Made by a program: the position numbers and the translations under genes. Shown here one piece after another: positions 17,034-26,443 of a stretch of DNA of 64,000 nt. The stretch spans positions 1 to 64,000 of the forward strand of contig JACKBJ010000005.1 of NCBI GenBank assembly GCA_020634625.1, written 5' to 3'. Numbering within the stretch: the stretch's first letter is position 1; each line of letters opens with the position of its first letter. This DNA is from Caldilineae bacterium. GTDB lineage: Bacteria; Chloroflexota; Anaerolineae; Epilineales; Epilineaceae. Under the pieces are notes generated by a model. It saw only the letters and a list, made by a program, of their open reading frames with translations, was not told the DNA's origin and ran no database searches.

Positions 17034-17846
17034 TCAGGCCTCGTGGTCCCAGAGCTGATAGAGCTCGCGCGCCGGTCGGCCGGCCTCCTCCGCCAGGCGG
17101 CGCGAGGCTTCGCGTGCACCGACGCCCGCGGCGCGGAGCGCGCGCAAGGCCTGGCGCGCGCGCGCATCGTCCCAGGGCTCCCGCGGCGCATCGGGCGCGC
17201 CGGCCAGCACCAGGGTCAGCTCGCCGCGCGGCTCGCGCAGGGCCCACTCCGCCGCCGCCGCTTCCAGGCAGCCGCTCCAGGCCTCCTCGTGCAGCTTGCT
17301 CAGCTCGCGCGCCACCAGCACCTGGCGCTCGCCGCCGAAGGCCTGGGCCAGATCGGCGAGCGCGGCCCGCAAGCGGTGCGGCGCTTCGAAAGCCACCAGC
17401 GTGCGCCGCTCGGTGGCCAGGTCGGCCAGCAGCGCCCGCCGATCGGCCCGGCGGCGTGGCAGGAAGCCCAGAAAGACGTAGGCATCGGCCGGCAGGCCGG
17501 AGATCGACAGGGCGGCGGTGACGGCCGAGGGGCCCGGCAGGGCCAGGACCCGATGGCCGCGGGCGCGGGCCTCGGCCACCAGCCGCGCGCCGGGGTCCGA
17601 GACCCCCGGCGTGCCGGCGTCGCTGACCAGGGCCAGGTCCGTGGTGTCGAGTCGGTCGACCAGCGCGCGGATGCGCTCGGGCGAGCTGTGGTCGTGGCAG
17701 CTGAGCAGCGCGGTGTGAATGCCGGCATGGCTCAGCAGCTTGCGGGTGACCCGGGTGTCCTCGGCCAGGATGGCGCCGACCTCGGCCAGCACGCGCCGGG
17801 CGCGCGGGGACAGGTCTTCCAGGTTGCCGATGGGCGTTCCGACCAC
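17034..17846 (-). CDS. rsmI: 16S rRNA 2'-O-methyltransferase RsmI
   Basis: The product has RsmI motifs: VVGTPIGNLEDL at the N-terminus, AEDTRVTRKLL, LVSDAGTPGVSDPG, LPGPSAVTAALSISGL, FLGFLPR and FEAPHRL. It methylates the 2'-OH of C1402 in the decoding centre of 16S rRNA with SAM. The GTG at 17846 would cut off the start of the first strand. Family members begin MxTLYVVxTP, and here the equivalent codon is ATC at 17861, 6 nt after GGAG, so the real protein is probably 275 aa starting at that ATC. Confidence 0.93.
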   Translation of the reverse strand: MVGTPIGNLEDLSPRARRVLAEVGAILAEDTRVTRKLLSHAGIHTALLSCHDHSSPERIRALVDRLDTTDLALVSDAGTPGVSDPGARLVAEARARGHRVLALPGPSAVTAALSISGLPADAYVFLGFLPRRRADRRALLADLATERRTLVAFEAPHRLRAALADLAQAFGGERQVLVARELSKLHEEAWSGCLEAAAAEWALREPRGELTLVLAGAPDAPREPWDDARARQALRALRAAGVGAREASRRLAEEAGRPARELYQLWDHEA

Positions 17847-17912
17847 GTACAGGGTTGCGATGGGGGGCTCCGGGCTGGGTCGGGCGCCGGGATCGGGGCC
17901 CCGGCGCGGGGT

Positions 17913-18806
17913 CTAGGAGGGGGCGGCCGATCGGCGCTCGGGCGCTGCGGCCGGGTCGGTGCCGGTGGCCACCGGCCGGCTGGGGTCGGTGATCCACTCC
18001 GACCAGGAGCCGGCGTAGAGCCGGCCACCCTCGATCCCGGCCCGGGCCATCGCCAGGAGGTCGTGGGCGCCGGTCACGCCCGAGCCGCAGTAGGCGGCGC
18101 TGCGCTCGGCCGGTGCGCCGTCAAGGAGCGCGCGATAGCGCGCCCGCAGGGCTTCGGGGCTCAGGAAGCGGCCCTCGGCGTCGAGGTTGTCGGCGAAGGG
18201 CGCCGAGATCGCGCCCGGGATATGCCCGGCCACCGGGTCGATGGTCTCGTTCTCGCCGCGGTAGCGGTCGGCGCCGCGGGCGTCGAGGACGCGGCAGCTC
18301 GGGTCGGCGGCCATGGCCGCCACGGTGGCGGCGTCGACCACCAGCTCGGGTCGCGGTCGGGGCCGGAAGACGCGGGGTGGGCGGCGCTCGGGGCCGGCCC
18401 GGCGCGCGCCGCCGGCCGCCAGCCAGGCCGGCCAGCCGCCGTCAAGGACCGCCACCGCATCGTGGCCCAGCCAGCGCAGCAGCCACCACAATCGGGCCGC
18501 GAAGGCGCCGCCCATGTCGTCGTAGGCGATGACCTGCACCGTCCGGTCGATGCCCCATCCGCCCAGGCGCTCGGCCAGGTCGGCGATCGCGGGCAGCGGA
18601 TGGCGTCCCGTTCGGCCCGGCTCCACCGCTGCCGAGAGATCGCGATCGAGGTGCGCATACACCGCGCCCGGGACGTGCGCCGAGAGGTAGTCGCGCTCGC
18701 CGCGCTCGGGATCGCCGAGCGTGAAGCGACAGTCGACCAGGGCCCAGGACGGATCGTGCAGGTGCGGCTCGAGCTCGGCGACCTCGACCAGGCTCCCGAA
18801 TGACAT
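17913..18806 (-). CDS. Thiosulfate/3-mercaptopyruvate sulfurtransferase (two rhodanese domains)
   Basis: The 297-aa product has an inactive N-terminal rhodanese domain (ALVDCRF, HVPGAVYAHLDRDL, VIAYDD) and a catalytic C-terminal one (VLDARGADRYRGE, GHIPGAISAP) with the active loop YCGSGVTGAH, whose cysteine accepts the persulfide sulfur. Length and layout match SseA-type enzymes; CGSGVT is more typical of mercaptopyruvate sulfurtransferases. ATG 18806 follows GGAGG at 7 nt. It is divergent from the FG-GAP lipoprotein gene and shares the promoter region at 18888-18895. Confidence 0.92.
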   Translation of the reverse strand: MSFGSLVEVAELEPHLHDPSWALVDCRFTLGDPERGERDYLSAHVPGAVYAHLDRDLSAAVEPGRTGRHPLPAIADLAERLGGWGIDRTVQVIAYDDMGGAFAARLWWLLRWLGHDAVAVLDGGWPAWLAAGGARRAGPERRPPRVFRPRPRPELVVDAATVAAMAADPSCRVLDARGADRYRGENETIDPVAGHIPGAISAPFADNLDAEGRFLSPEALRARYRALLDGAPAERSAAYCGSGVTGAHDLLAMARAGIEGGRLYAGSWSEWITDPSRPVATGTDPAAAPERRSAAPS

Positions 18807-18887
18807 GGCTTCGCCTCCAGCGGGCCTGCGAGCGGCTGTCCGCGGCCGCCGGCGCCGTCGATCTTCCGCCGCGTCGCGCGACAGGCC

Positions 18888-18895
18888 ATTATAAT
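18888..18895. promoter_or_regulatory. Overlapping divergent -10 elements
   Basis: The palindrome ATTATAAT contains TATAAT on both strands (plus 18890-18895, minus 18888-18893). It lies between the divergent sulfurtransferase and FG-GAP lipoprotein genes, so the two promoters should compete. Confidence 0.5.
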
Positions 18896-18992
18896 ACGTC
18901 ATCCCGTCGGCCCATCGCAGCCGCGAAGCCAGCGACATGGGACCGGCCTCACCCGCTTCCGCCGGAAGCGCACCCGCAATCGAGTCGCCGCC

Positions 18993-20906
18993 ATGGTCTT
19001 CCCATCCCTTCCCCCATGTCTCGTCGGCGCGCGCATCGGCCGCCTGCGCGCCGCCAGCGCGCCCGGACCTGCCGACACCCCGCGCCACCGGCGAGCGGGC
19101 TTGCCCGGCGCGCCGGGTCTGCTGGCCCTGGCCCTGAGCCTGGCCGCCTGTGGTTCCGGCGCCGCGCCCGACGCGCCGGCCTTGGATTCGGCCGCGCCCG
19201 GGACTCCGGTCGACGGCGGCGCGGCGCCCCAGGCCTCGGCCGGCGCGCCGGCCTTCGAGGACGCGACCGAGGAGCTCGGCCTGGACTTCGTGCACGACAA
19301 CGGCATGACCGGACGGCGCTGGTTCGTCGAGATGATGAGCGCCGGCGCCGGCCTGATCGACTACGACGGCGACGGCGACCAGGACCTGTACCTGGTCCAA
19401 GGCGGGCCGATCGAGGGCGATGGCAGGGCCCGGCCGGCCGGGTCGCCGAGCGATCGACTGTACCGCAACGAGCTCGATCCCGCTCTCGGCCCGGACAGCC
19501 TGCGCTTCAGCGACGTGACCGAGTCGGCCGGGCTCGGCGGCGCCACCGGCTACGGCAACGGCCTGGCCACCGGCGACTACGACAACGATGGCGACATCGA
19601 CCTGTACCTGGCCAACTGGGGCCCGAACCAGCTCTGGCGCAACACCGGCGACGGCCGCTTCGAGGACGTGACCCAGACGGCCGGCGAGGGCCTGGACGAT
19701 CCGCGCTGGTCGGCCGGCGCCAGCTTCGTCGACTACGACCGCGACGGCTGGCTCGACCTGATGATCGTCAACTACGACGCCTACGACACGCAGAGCCACG
19801 TCGATTGCCACTCGCCGCGATCCGGCCGGCTCGACTACTGCGGCCCCCAGAGCTACCCGGCCCAGCCGGACCGTCTGCTGCACAACCGCGGCGACGGCAG
19901 CTTCGAGGACGTCAGCGCCGAAGCCGGCATCCTGGCCGCCTACGGCCCCGGCCTCGGCGTGGTGGCGGCCGACCTCGACGGGGACGGCTGGCAGGACCTC
20001 TTCGTCGCCAACGACGGGGCGGAGAACCAGCAGTGGATGAACCTGGGCGGCCAACGCTTCGAGGACCGGGCACCGGCGATGGGCAGCGCCCTGAGCCGCG
20101 ACGGCATGACCCAGGCCAGCATGGGCGTCCTGGCCGAGGACCTCGACGGCGACGCCGACATCGACCTGTTCCTGACCCATCTCGAGCGCGAGACCAACAC
20201 GCTCTACCTCAACGACGGGCGGGGCTTCTTCGAGGACCAGAGCCGCAGCTCGGGCCTGGGGCAGGCCAGCTTCGCCTTCACCGGCTTCGGCGTGGCCGCG
20301 CTCGACTACGACAACGACGGCCGCCTCGACATCATGGTCTCCAACGGCGAGGTCCGGATCATCGACGAGCAGGACGCGGCCGGCGATCCCCTGCCGCTGC
20401 GCCAGACCAAGCAGCTCTTCCGCGGTCTGGGCGAGGCTCGCTTCGAGGAGGCCAGCGCCAGCGCCGGCGAGGCCTTCGGCGTCCCGGCCGTCGGCCGGGG
20501 CGTTGCCGCGGGCGACCTGGACAACGACGGCGACACCGACCTGCTGCTGGCGCATAACGGCGGGCCGGCCTGGGTCCTGCGCAACCGCGTTGGCCAGGAC
20601 GCCGCATGGCTCGGCCTGCGCCTGCGGGGGGTCGCCGGTCGCGACATGCTGGGCGCCCAGACGGCGCTGCTGGTCGCCGGCCAGCCGCGCGGCTGGCGCC
20701 GGGTCGCCAGCGACGGCAGCTACGGCTCGGCCCGCGATCCGCGGGTCCTCTACGGGCTCGGGCCAGGGTTGCTCGGCGCCGGCGAGACGGTCGAGGGCCT
20801 GCGCGTGCGCTGGCCCGACGGCAGCGTCGAGGACTTCCCGGCGCCGCCGCCGGGCGCCTATCAGGACCTGTTCCAGGGTCAGGGCCGGCCGGCGGTGGCA
20901 CCGTGA
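18993..20906 (+). CDS. FG-GAP repeat lipoprotein with C-terminal ASPIC/UnbV domain (CRTAC1 family)
   Basis: The 637-aa product has a lipoprotein-type signal (LLALALSLAAC) after a long basic N-terminus, then at least six FG-GAP/VCBS calcium-binding repeats of the form DYDxDGDxDLYL (for example GLIDYDGDGDQDLYL and GDYDNDGDIDLYLANW), and a C-terminal UnbV domain ending GLRVRWPDGSVEDF. This gives a beta-propeller on the cell surface. A TPR lipoprotein is translationally coupled behind it (GTGA overlap), a common pairing for this family. The start could lie further downstream; no strong ribosome binding site was seen. Confidence 0.88.
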   Translation: MVFPSLPPCLVGARIGRLRAASAPGPADTPRHRRAGLPGAPGLLALALSLAACGSGAAPDAPALDSAAPGTPVDGGAAPQASAGAPAFEDATEELGLDFVHDNGMTGRRWFVEMMSAGAGLIDYDGDGDQDLYLVQGGPIEGDGRARPAGSPSDRLYRNELDPALGPDSLRFSDVTESAGLGGATGYGNGLATGDYDNDGDIDLYLANWGPNQLWRNTGDGRFEDVTQTAGEGLDDPRWSAGASFVDYDRDGWLDLMIVNYDAYDTQSHVDCHSPRSGRLDYCGPQSYPAQPDRLLHNRGDGSFEDVSAEAGILAAYGPGLGVVAADLDGDGWQDLFVANDGAENQQWMNLGGQRFEDRAPAMGSALSRDGMTQASMGVLAEDLDGDADIDLFLTHLERETNTLYLNDGRGFFEDQSRSSGLGQASFAFTGFGVAALDYDNDGRLDIMVSNGEVRIIDEQDAAGDPLPLRQTKQLFRGLGEARFEEASASAGEAFGVPAVGRGVAAGDLDNDGDTDLLLAHNGGPAWVLRNRVGQDAAWLGLRLRGVAGRDMLGAQTALLVAGQPRGWRRVASDGSYGSARDPRVLYGLGPGLLGAGETVEGLRVRWPDGSVEDFPAPPPGAYQDLFQGQGRPAVAP

Positions 20907-22594
20907 GTCGGACCCCGCGCGTCGAGGGCGTCGACGGGCCCGCGTCGGCTGCGGCGGCGTCGCGGCGCTCCTCGCCGGTGGCCGCGGCGCTCCTTCGACC
21001 GACCGCGCTCTGGCGCGGGCTCGTCGCGCTGCTGGCGCTGGCGACCCTGTCCGCCTGTCGGCCCGACCCGATCGCGACCGCGGACCCTACGGCGCTTCGG
21101 CCGGTGCCCAGAACCGATATCGAGGCCATGGAGCCGGCGGTGCGCGCGCAGATCGAGGCCGCCTTCGCGGCGCTCGACCGCGCCCTGGCCGAGCGACCGT
21201 CCGATGCGCAGCGCCTGCTCGAAGCCAACGGCACGCTGGGCCAGATCCTGCTGGCCTACGACCTGCCTTCCGCCGAGCCCGCGCTGGCCAACGCCGCCGA
21301 GCTGGCGCCGGAGGATCCGCGCTGGCCTTACTACCTGGGGCGGCTCTTCCGCCTGGCCGGGCGTACCGCCGAGGCCGAGGCCGCCTTCCTTCGGGCGGCC
21401 GAGCTCGCGCCCGACGATCCGGTGATGCCCCTGCGCCTGGCCCAGGTCCGCCTGGACGCCGGCGACCTGACCGGCGCGGCCGAGGCGGCCGAGGCGGCCG
21501 TTCGGCTGTCGCCCGATCTGGCCTTCGGCCACTACCTGCTCGGGCAGATCGCCGCGGAGGACGGGCGCGCCGAGGCGGCCATAAAGCACTACCAGCGCGC
21601 GCTCGAGCTCGAGCCCGCGGCCGATCGCCTGCACTACCTGCTGGCGCAGGCCTACCGCCAGGCCGGCGAGGCCGAGCTGGCCGATGCCGAGATGGCCCGC
21701 CGGGGCGACATCGGGGTGCGGCTCGCCGATCCCCTGGCGCAGGCGCTCGACCGGCTCAAGCAGGGCGCGAACGCGCAGGTGGTGCGGGGCAACGCGATGC
21801 TGGCCGAGGGCCAGCTCGAAGCGGCGCGCGCCGCCTTCGAGGCGGCGGCCCTCGATGACCCGAGCAACGCCCAGGCCCGCATCAACCTGGGCGTGACCCT
21901 GTTCCAGCTCGGTCAGCACGAGGCGGCCCTGGCCGAGCTCGACCGCGCGGTCGAGCTGGCGCCGGACGACATCGAAGCCTGGCGGGCCCAGGGCGTGATC
22001 CTGGCCCAGACCGGGGACCCGGCACGGGCCGAAGCCAGCCTGAAGCGGGCCTTGGCCCTGGCGCCGCGGGATGCCCGGGCCAACCTCGGCATGGCCGATC
22101 TCTTGCGGCGCGATGGCCGTTGCGAAGCCGCGCTGGCCTACTACGACGCGGCCATCGCGGCCGAGCCGACGACCGCCCTGTCGCATGTGCTGCGCGCCAT
22201 GTGTCGGGTGCGCGCCAGCCGGCCGGCCGAGGCCGTCGCGGGGCTCGAGGAGGCGCGCGAGATCCTGCCCGACGATCCGGACCTGCGCGATGCCCTGGCC
22301 CGGGTGCTGGCCACCGCGCCGGCGGGCGAGGGCCGAGACGCCAGGCGGGCGCTGGCGCTGGCCGAGCAGGCCGCCCAGGCGCGCGGCGGCATCGACGTGT
22401 CCGAGACCCTGGCCATGGCCCAGGCGGCGGCCGGCCGCTTCGACGAGGCCCGGGCGAGCCAGCGCGAGGCGCTCGCGCTGGCCGAGGCGCAGGGCCGCGA
22501 GGACTGGCGCGCCGCGCTGGCGGCCAACCTGGCGCGCTACGAGGCCGATCAGCCCGCCCTCGCTCCCTGGCCCGACTTCATCTACCTGCGCTGA
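20903..22594 (+). CDS. TPR-repeat lipoprotein
   Basis: The 563-aa product starts at GTG 20903, which overlaps the previous stop by four bases (GTGA). A hydrophobic segment ends in LSAC, a lipobox. From about residue 90 to the end there are many 34-residue TPR units (for example PYYLGRLFRLAGRTAEAEAA and YYDAAIAAEP). It is a helical scaffold that probably works with the coupled FG-GAP/UnbV protein on the cell surface. The partner is unknown. Confidence 0.88.
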   Translation: MSRTPRVEGVDGPASAAAASRRSSPVAAALLRPTALWRGLVALLALATLSACRPDPIATADPTALRPVPRTDIEAMEPAVRAQIEAAFAALDRALAERPSDAQRLLEANGTLGQILLAYDLPSAEPALANAAELAPEDPRWPYYLGRLFRLAGRTAEAEAAFLRAAELAPDDPVMPLRLAQVRLDAGDLTGAAEAAEAAVRLSPDLAFGHYLLGQIAAEDGRAEAAIKHYQRALELEPAADRLHYLLAQAYRQAGEAELADAEMARRGDIGVRLADPLAQALDRLKQGANAQVVRGNAMLAEGQLEAARAAFEAAALDDPSNAQARINLGVTLFQLGQHEAALAELDRAVELAPDDIEAWRAQGVILAQTGDPARAEASLKRALALAPRDARANLGMADLLRRDGRCEAALAYYDAAIAAEPTTALSHVLRAMCRVRASRPAEAVAGLEEAREILPDDPDLRDALARVLATAPAGEGRDARRALALAEQAAQARGGIDVSETLAMAQAAAGRFDEARASQREALALAEAQGREDWRAALAANLARYEADQPALAPWPDFIYLR

Positions 22595-22615
22595 GGCACG
22601 CCCGTTGCGATCGGT

Positions 22616-22638
22616 TGCTTCCGGCTCGGCCGGAAGCA
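22616..22638. terminator. Hairpin terminator between convergent genes
   Basis: TGCTTCCGGC and its exact complement around a 3-nt loop, 22 nt after the TPR gene stop. Confidence 0.65.
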
Positions 22639-22705
22639 CTTCATGACGCGGCCGCCATCGCGCGATGCGCGCATGTCGCCGGTTCGCGGGGAAGGCCAGG
22701 CGTGT

Positions 22706-23311
22706 TCAGTTGCCGGCTCTGGCCGCCGGGAAGTCGAGGCCCTCGGCGATGCGTCGGACCTGGTCGGCCGGCAGGTCGGCGATCACCGAGACCAGGCGGC
22801 AGTCTTCCTGCCACTGCAGGGAGTGGAGCCCTTCGCGAAAGGGCGGCTCGAAGGCGTAGGCCGTCTTGCCACCGCGCACGGTGGTGTTCTCGTGCGGCTC
22901 GGGTGGCTCGACGAAGGCTCGACCCTGGTTGAAGTACAGGATCGACACCGAGCGCTCGCCTTCGGACTGGTCGCCGATCAGGTAGATCAGGCCGAGGGTG
23001 GACTGCTTGAACGGGCCCTGCTCGGCCAGGTTGAAGTAGGCCTGGTTGAACACGCTGCCTTCGGGAAGCGTGCTCGGATCCGGGAAGAGCATCGAGTTGG
23101 CCAGCGCCGCCTTGGCTTCGGCCTCGTCCTCGTACTTGGTCAGGCCCATGCCCAGCGCGCGGGTCTCGTCGGTGAGGCAGTCGGGCAGGTCGGCGACGCT
23201 GAAGGGGGTCGGGGTCGCGAGCGGCGTGGCCGCCCGCGGGTCGCAACCGCTCAGCAGCGTGCTGGCGATCAAGCCGAAGGCGGCGACACGGGTCGCGCGC
23301 TGAAGGTACAT
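22706..23311 (-). CDS. Lipoprotein of unknown function
   Basis: The 201-aa product starts at ATG 23311 after AAGGAG at 8 nt and has a clear lipoprotein signal (VAAFGLIASTLLSGC). The rest is an alpha/beta domain with no motif I recognise; it contains two further cysteines (PDCLTDE and QEDCRLV). A minus-strand TATACT at 23380-23385 is a likely -10. It converges with the TPR gene and diverges from the large secreted protein gene. Confidence 0.8.
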   Translation of the reverse strand: MYLQRATRVAAFGLIASTLLSGCDPRAATPLATPTPFSVADLPDCLTDETRALGMGLTKYEDEAEAKAALANSMLFPDPSTLPEGSVFNQAYFNLAEQGPFKQSTLGLIYLIGDQSEGERSVSILYFNQGRAFVEPPEPHENTTVRGGKTAYAFEPPFREGLHSLQWQEDCRLVSVIADLPADQVRRIAEGLDFPAARAGN

Positions 23312-23647
23312 GATGAGGGCTCCTTGGGCGTCGAGCTGCCGGGGCGGTCCCGATCGGGGGACCCGGTGAGCGGGAGGCAAGTATACCGAAGCCCGCCCCG
23401 CCCTGCCCAAGCGCGAGCGCCGGTCAGATGAGCCCCGGTCAGATGAGCCCCGGCTCACCAATTTCAAATTCGTCGCTCACCGGCAGTATCCTTCGCGCCG
23501 CTTCCTGCGTTATATAGCTCCGAGGCGAGTCGGGAGGGTGTGCCGGGCCTCAATGCCTGCGCTGGGCGAGCATAGCCCGACGCACCGAATCACCGGACGC
23601 TTGACCGACGGCAAGAACACTGTTTCAGTCAAATGGAGGACTCGAAC
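23312..23647. other. Divergent intergenic region
   Basis: This 336-bp gap carries the lipoprotein promoter (minus TATACT 23380-23385), a 15-bp tandem repeat at 23421-23450, and an AT-richer stretch at 23460-23515 that includes TATATAG (about 23512) and is the probable promoter of the secreted protein. The leader of that gene would be about 125 nt. No ORF is supported. Confidence 0.55.
23421..23450 (+). repeat. Two tandem copies of a 15-bp unit
   Basis: CGGTCAGATGAGCCC occurs twice without a gap, then a partial third copy (CGGCTCACC). Only two full copies are present. Confidence 0.7.
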
Positions 23648-26344
23648 ATGTCGCGAACTTTCCTGAAGGGGCTCGTCGTAGCCCTGATCGCCGTCGCGGC
23701 GGTACCAGCCATGGTGGGGGCTCAGGCCCGCAGCGTGAACGGGTACTACGCGGCGATCCGTGACCAGTGGCTGGCGGACGGCGGCGGCAATCCGCTGACG
23801 GCGCCGGTTGGCGACACGGTCATGGGTATGGATCTCCCCAACGAGATCGGTACGTTGTGGGAGAATGGTCCGGCCAACCTGGTGAACGGCCTCGCGAGCG
23901 AGCGAAACACGTTCACGACCGGCACGGGCGGCCCCGAGGGCGACCACATCGCGACGATCGCGGTCGACTTCGACGTTCCTGGCCTGGCGGCCGGGGCGGG
24001 CAGCTTCACGCTGGAGGAGTTCCGGATCTGTCTGTTCCACACGGGCACGACGTCGGAGATGTACGGCTACGTGGACGACGGTGGCTCGCCGGCGGCGCCG
24101 GTGACGGCCCCGCTGTTCGGTGCGCCGAGCACGCCGGACATCGTGTCGACGACCTTCGAGGACAACGGCGCGCGCTGTGGCGGCGCCTTTGGCTATCCGG
24201 GTCGGCAGTACCAGTTCAACGCGGCGACGACCGGCACGGTGATGCCGGTGGTGCCGGTTGGGACGTACTGGGTGGCGGCGGTCGGTGAGGGTGGCTCGCG
24301 CGGGTTCTGGGCGCAGTCGAACGGCCCGACGGACCCGGGCAACACGGGCAACTCGGACGTCTGGGGCAGCTCGGTGTTCGGCGCGGCCTACTGGACGCCG
24401 ACCTCGTCGCAGGGCCAGGCGAACTTCGCGATGGACATCGACGGCTTCGTGGCCGGCGAGCCGGTGATCTCGGTGGACCCGAACCGCCAGCTGGGCGGGC
24501 AGGTGCACCTGCCGATCCTGAACTTCCAGGGCCAGGACGACGTGTGCCGGACCTGGATCGAGGTTCAGTACCTGGGCTGCGACCCGTCGAAGGCCGTCCT
24601 GGTGACCTGGGGCGAGCCGGGCTTCTGCCCGCCGCAGGCGGCTGGTCCGCTGAAGGTGGAGTGCACGGGCCTGCTGCAGGGTGGTAGCACGTGGAACCTG
24701 CTCGGGGCGCAGATCCCGACGGGCTCGAAGAGCGGTATCCTGTTCAAGTTCACGGCGAAGCAGCTGTCGGACGTGGGCCTGGATGACGACCTCGGCTTCG
24801 ACGACGTGGTGGCCGACCTGATGTGCGAGACGCTGTTCTTCGGCGTGGTCGGTGACTCGGACGACTATCGCCGCTTCAAGAAGGCCTACAACGAGGGCCT
24901 GGACTTCGCGGGCATCAACCAGCGGATCGCCGCCGGTGCGGGCGTGCTGGCCGTCGAGGTTCTGCGCCACTGCCCGGGCGACGTGACGCCGGGCGTCGAG
25001 GTGAGCTCGAAGTACAACGGCATCGCGGGGACGCACCTGGGTGCCTACGATCCGGTGTTTGGTGGCTTCGGCTACTACGTGCCGCTGATCTACGCCGAGA
25101 AGGCGGGCCTGAACACCGTGATGTACATCCAGAACGGTGGCCTGGAGTGCTCGTCGGTGGAGATCTGGTTCAAGGCGCAGGACGATTGTCTGCGCGCTCG
25201 CATCTGCGAGATCTTCACGCTGGCGCCGGGTGAGAGCTACCAGTGGGACGCGTCGGACTGCGTCGGCCCGGATTGGCAGGGTTCGGCCTGGCTGCGCAGC
25301 TCGCAGGAGATGGGCATCGCGGTCGACATCTTCGGTCGCGACGTGCTGATGACGTACACGGGCGAGCCGCAGCCGTACGCCTACGTGCTGGCGAACGCGG
25401 ATGGCGAGCCGGAGGTGGTGGCGTCGGTGACCACGGGCGAGACGGTGGCCTACGGTCCGCTGATGTACTCGGAGTACCAGGGCTGGGACACGGGCGTTCA
25501 GGTGCAGAACCTGAGCGAGGTGTACAACGCCAAGGTCAAGGTCTACTTCCTGGACCGCTCGGGTGACGTGATCACGACGCTGGTGGACTGGATCTGCCCG
25601 CGCGGCAGCCAGACCTTCTTCCTGCCGGTGGTCGCGGACCTGCCGGGCACCTGGGTTGGCTCGATCCGGATCGAGAGCCAGGACTGGTGGACGCCGGGGA
25701 CGAACCCGATCGACGCGCCGAACATCGTCGGTGTGGCGACGCTGATGAAGTACTCGGACGCGGCGCGCACGGACACGCAGGAGGCGATCGCCTACAACCT
25801 GCTGCCGGAGCACAAGGCGTACATCTGGCAGATCGGTTCGGGCCCGGGTGGCACGGTGTCGGGTGTTGGCCTGGTGGCCATCCCGAGCCTGCTGAAGGAC
25901 CTGGACGGGACGGGGACGACGTCGGAAGTCGCGATCATGAACCTGTCGCAGAAGCCTGGGTTCACGGACTTCGCGATCTACATCTACGACCAGAACGGCC
26001 TCTTGGACTTCGTGTGCGAGAAGCTGCACAGCCGCCAGGTCGAGTACATCGACCTGCAGACCTGGGGCTACGTGAACAACGGCTTCAAGGGCTCGGCCAT
26101 CATCTCGGCCACGTTCTGGGAGCACGACGTGTTCACGCCGACGGGCCTGTTCGTGCGGAACATCCTGGGCCTCGGTGCGGTGTCGATCGAGCGGACGGGC
26201 ACGCGCCTGGGCGAGGACGTCCCGGGTGACGAGGCTGCCGGCTCGCGCGGCATCCCCTTCGAGACGGACCGCAACATCGGTCTGTGCCTGGGCGGCTTCC
26301 GCCCGGTCTGCCCGGGTCAGCCGCTCTGGGACCCGCAGCCGTAA
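23648..26344 (+). CDS. Large secreted multi-domain protein, probably abundant
   Basis: The 898-aa product starts at ATG 23648 after GGAGG at 7 nt and has a Sec signal peptide (FLKGLVVALIAVAAVPAMVGAQA, cleaved after AQA). An N-terminal domain is followed by a cohesin-like strand region (GGQVHLPILNFQG, about 285-400). Then come three similar beta-sandwich units of about 110-130 residues, marked by YVPLIYAEKAGLNTVMYIQN, YGPLMYSEYQGWDTGVQVQN and a third with SEVAIMNLSQ. Codons are strongly biased to one set and differ from neighbours, which with the long leader and perfect terminator suggests high expression. It could be a surface-layer or matrix protein; no enzyme motif is seen. Confidence 0.87.
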   Translation: MSRTFLKGLVVALIAVAAVPAMVGAQARSVNGYYAAIRDQWLADGGGNPLTAPVGDTVMGMDLPNEIGTLWENGPANLVNGLASERNTFTTGTGGPEGDHIATIAVDFDVPGLAAGAGSFTLEEFRICLFHTGTTSEMYGYVDDGGSPAAPVTAPLFGAPSTPDIVSTTFEDNGARCGGAFGYPGRQYQFNAATTGTVMPVVPVGTYWVAAVGEGGSRGFWAQSNGPTDPGNTGNSDVWGSSVFGAAYWTPTSSQGQANFAMDIDGFVAGEPVISVDPNRQLGGQVHLPILNFQGQDDVCRTWIEVQYLGCDPSKAVLVTWGEPGFCPPQAAGPLKVECTGLLQGGSTWNLLGAQIPTGSKSGILFKFTAKQLSDVGLDDDLGFDDVVADLMCETLFFGVVGDSDDYRRFKKAYNEGLDFAGINQRIAAGAGVLAVEVLRHCPGDVTPGVEVSSKYNGIAGTHLGAYDPVFGGFGYYVPLIYAEKAGLNTVMYIQNGGLECSSVEIWFKAQDDCLRARICEIFTLAPGESYQWDASDCVGPDWQGSAWLRSSQEMGIAVDIFGRDVLMTYTGEPQPYAYVLANADGEPEVVASVTTGETVAYGPLMYSEYQGWDTGVQVQNLSEVYNAKVKVYFLDRSGDVITTLVDWICPRGSQTFFLPVVADLPGTWVGSIRIESQDWWTPGTNPIDAPNIVGVATLMKYSDAARTDTQEAIAYNLLPEHKAYIWQIGSGPGGTVSGVGLVAIPSLLKDLDGTGTTSEVAIMNLSQKPGFTDFAIYIYDQNGLLDFVCEKLHSRQVEYIDLQTWGYVNNGFKGSAIISATFWEHDVFTPTGLFVRNILGLGAVSIERTGTRLGEDVPGDEAAGSRGIPFETDRNIGLCLGGFRPVCPGQPLWDPQP

Positions 26345-26410
26345 GGACGCCCACGACGGGCTAGGGAGCGCGGCGACGCGCGACCGAGCCTGACGTGAGA
26401 CGAGTTGCTC

Positions 26411-26443
26411 ACGGCCCCCCACCTTCGGGTGGGGGGCCGTTCT
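26411..26443 (+). terminator. Strong TTCG-tetraloop terminator
   Basis: A perfect 13-bp stem (26411-26423 with 26428-26440) closed by a TTCG loop and followed by TTCTCGT, 66 nt after the secreted protein gene. Confidence 0.85.

Noticed and set aside
23421..23450. CRISPR-like or regulatory repeat
   Set aside because: Only two full 15-bp copies with no spacer; a simple tandem duplication.
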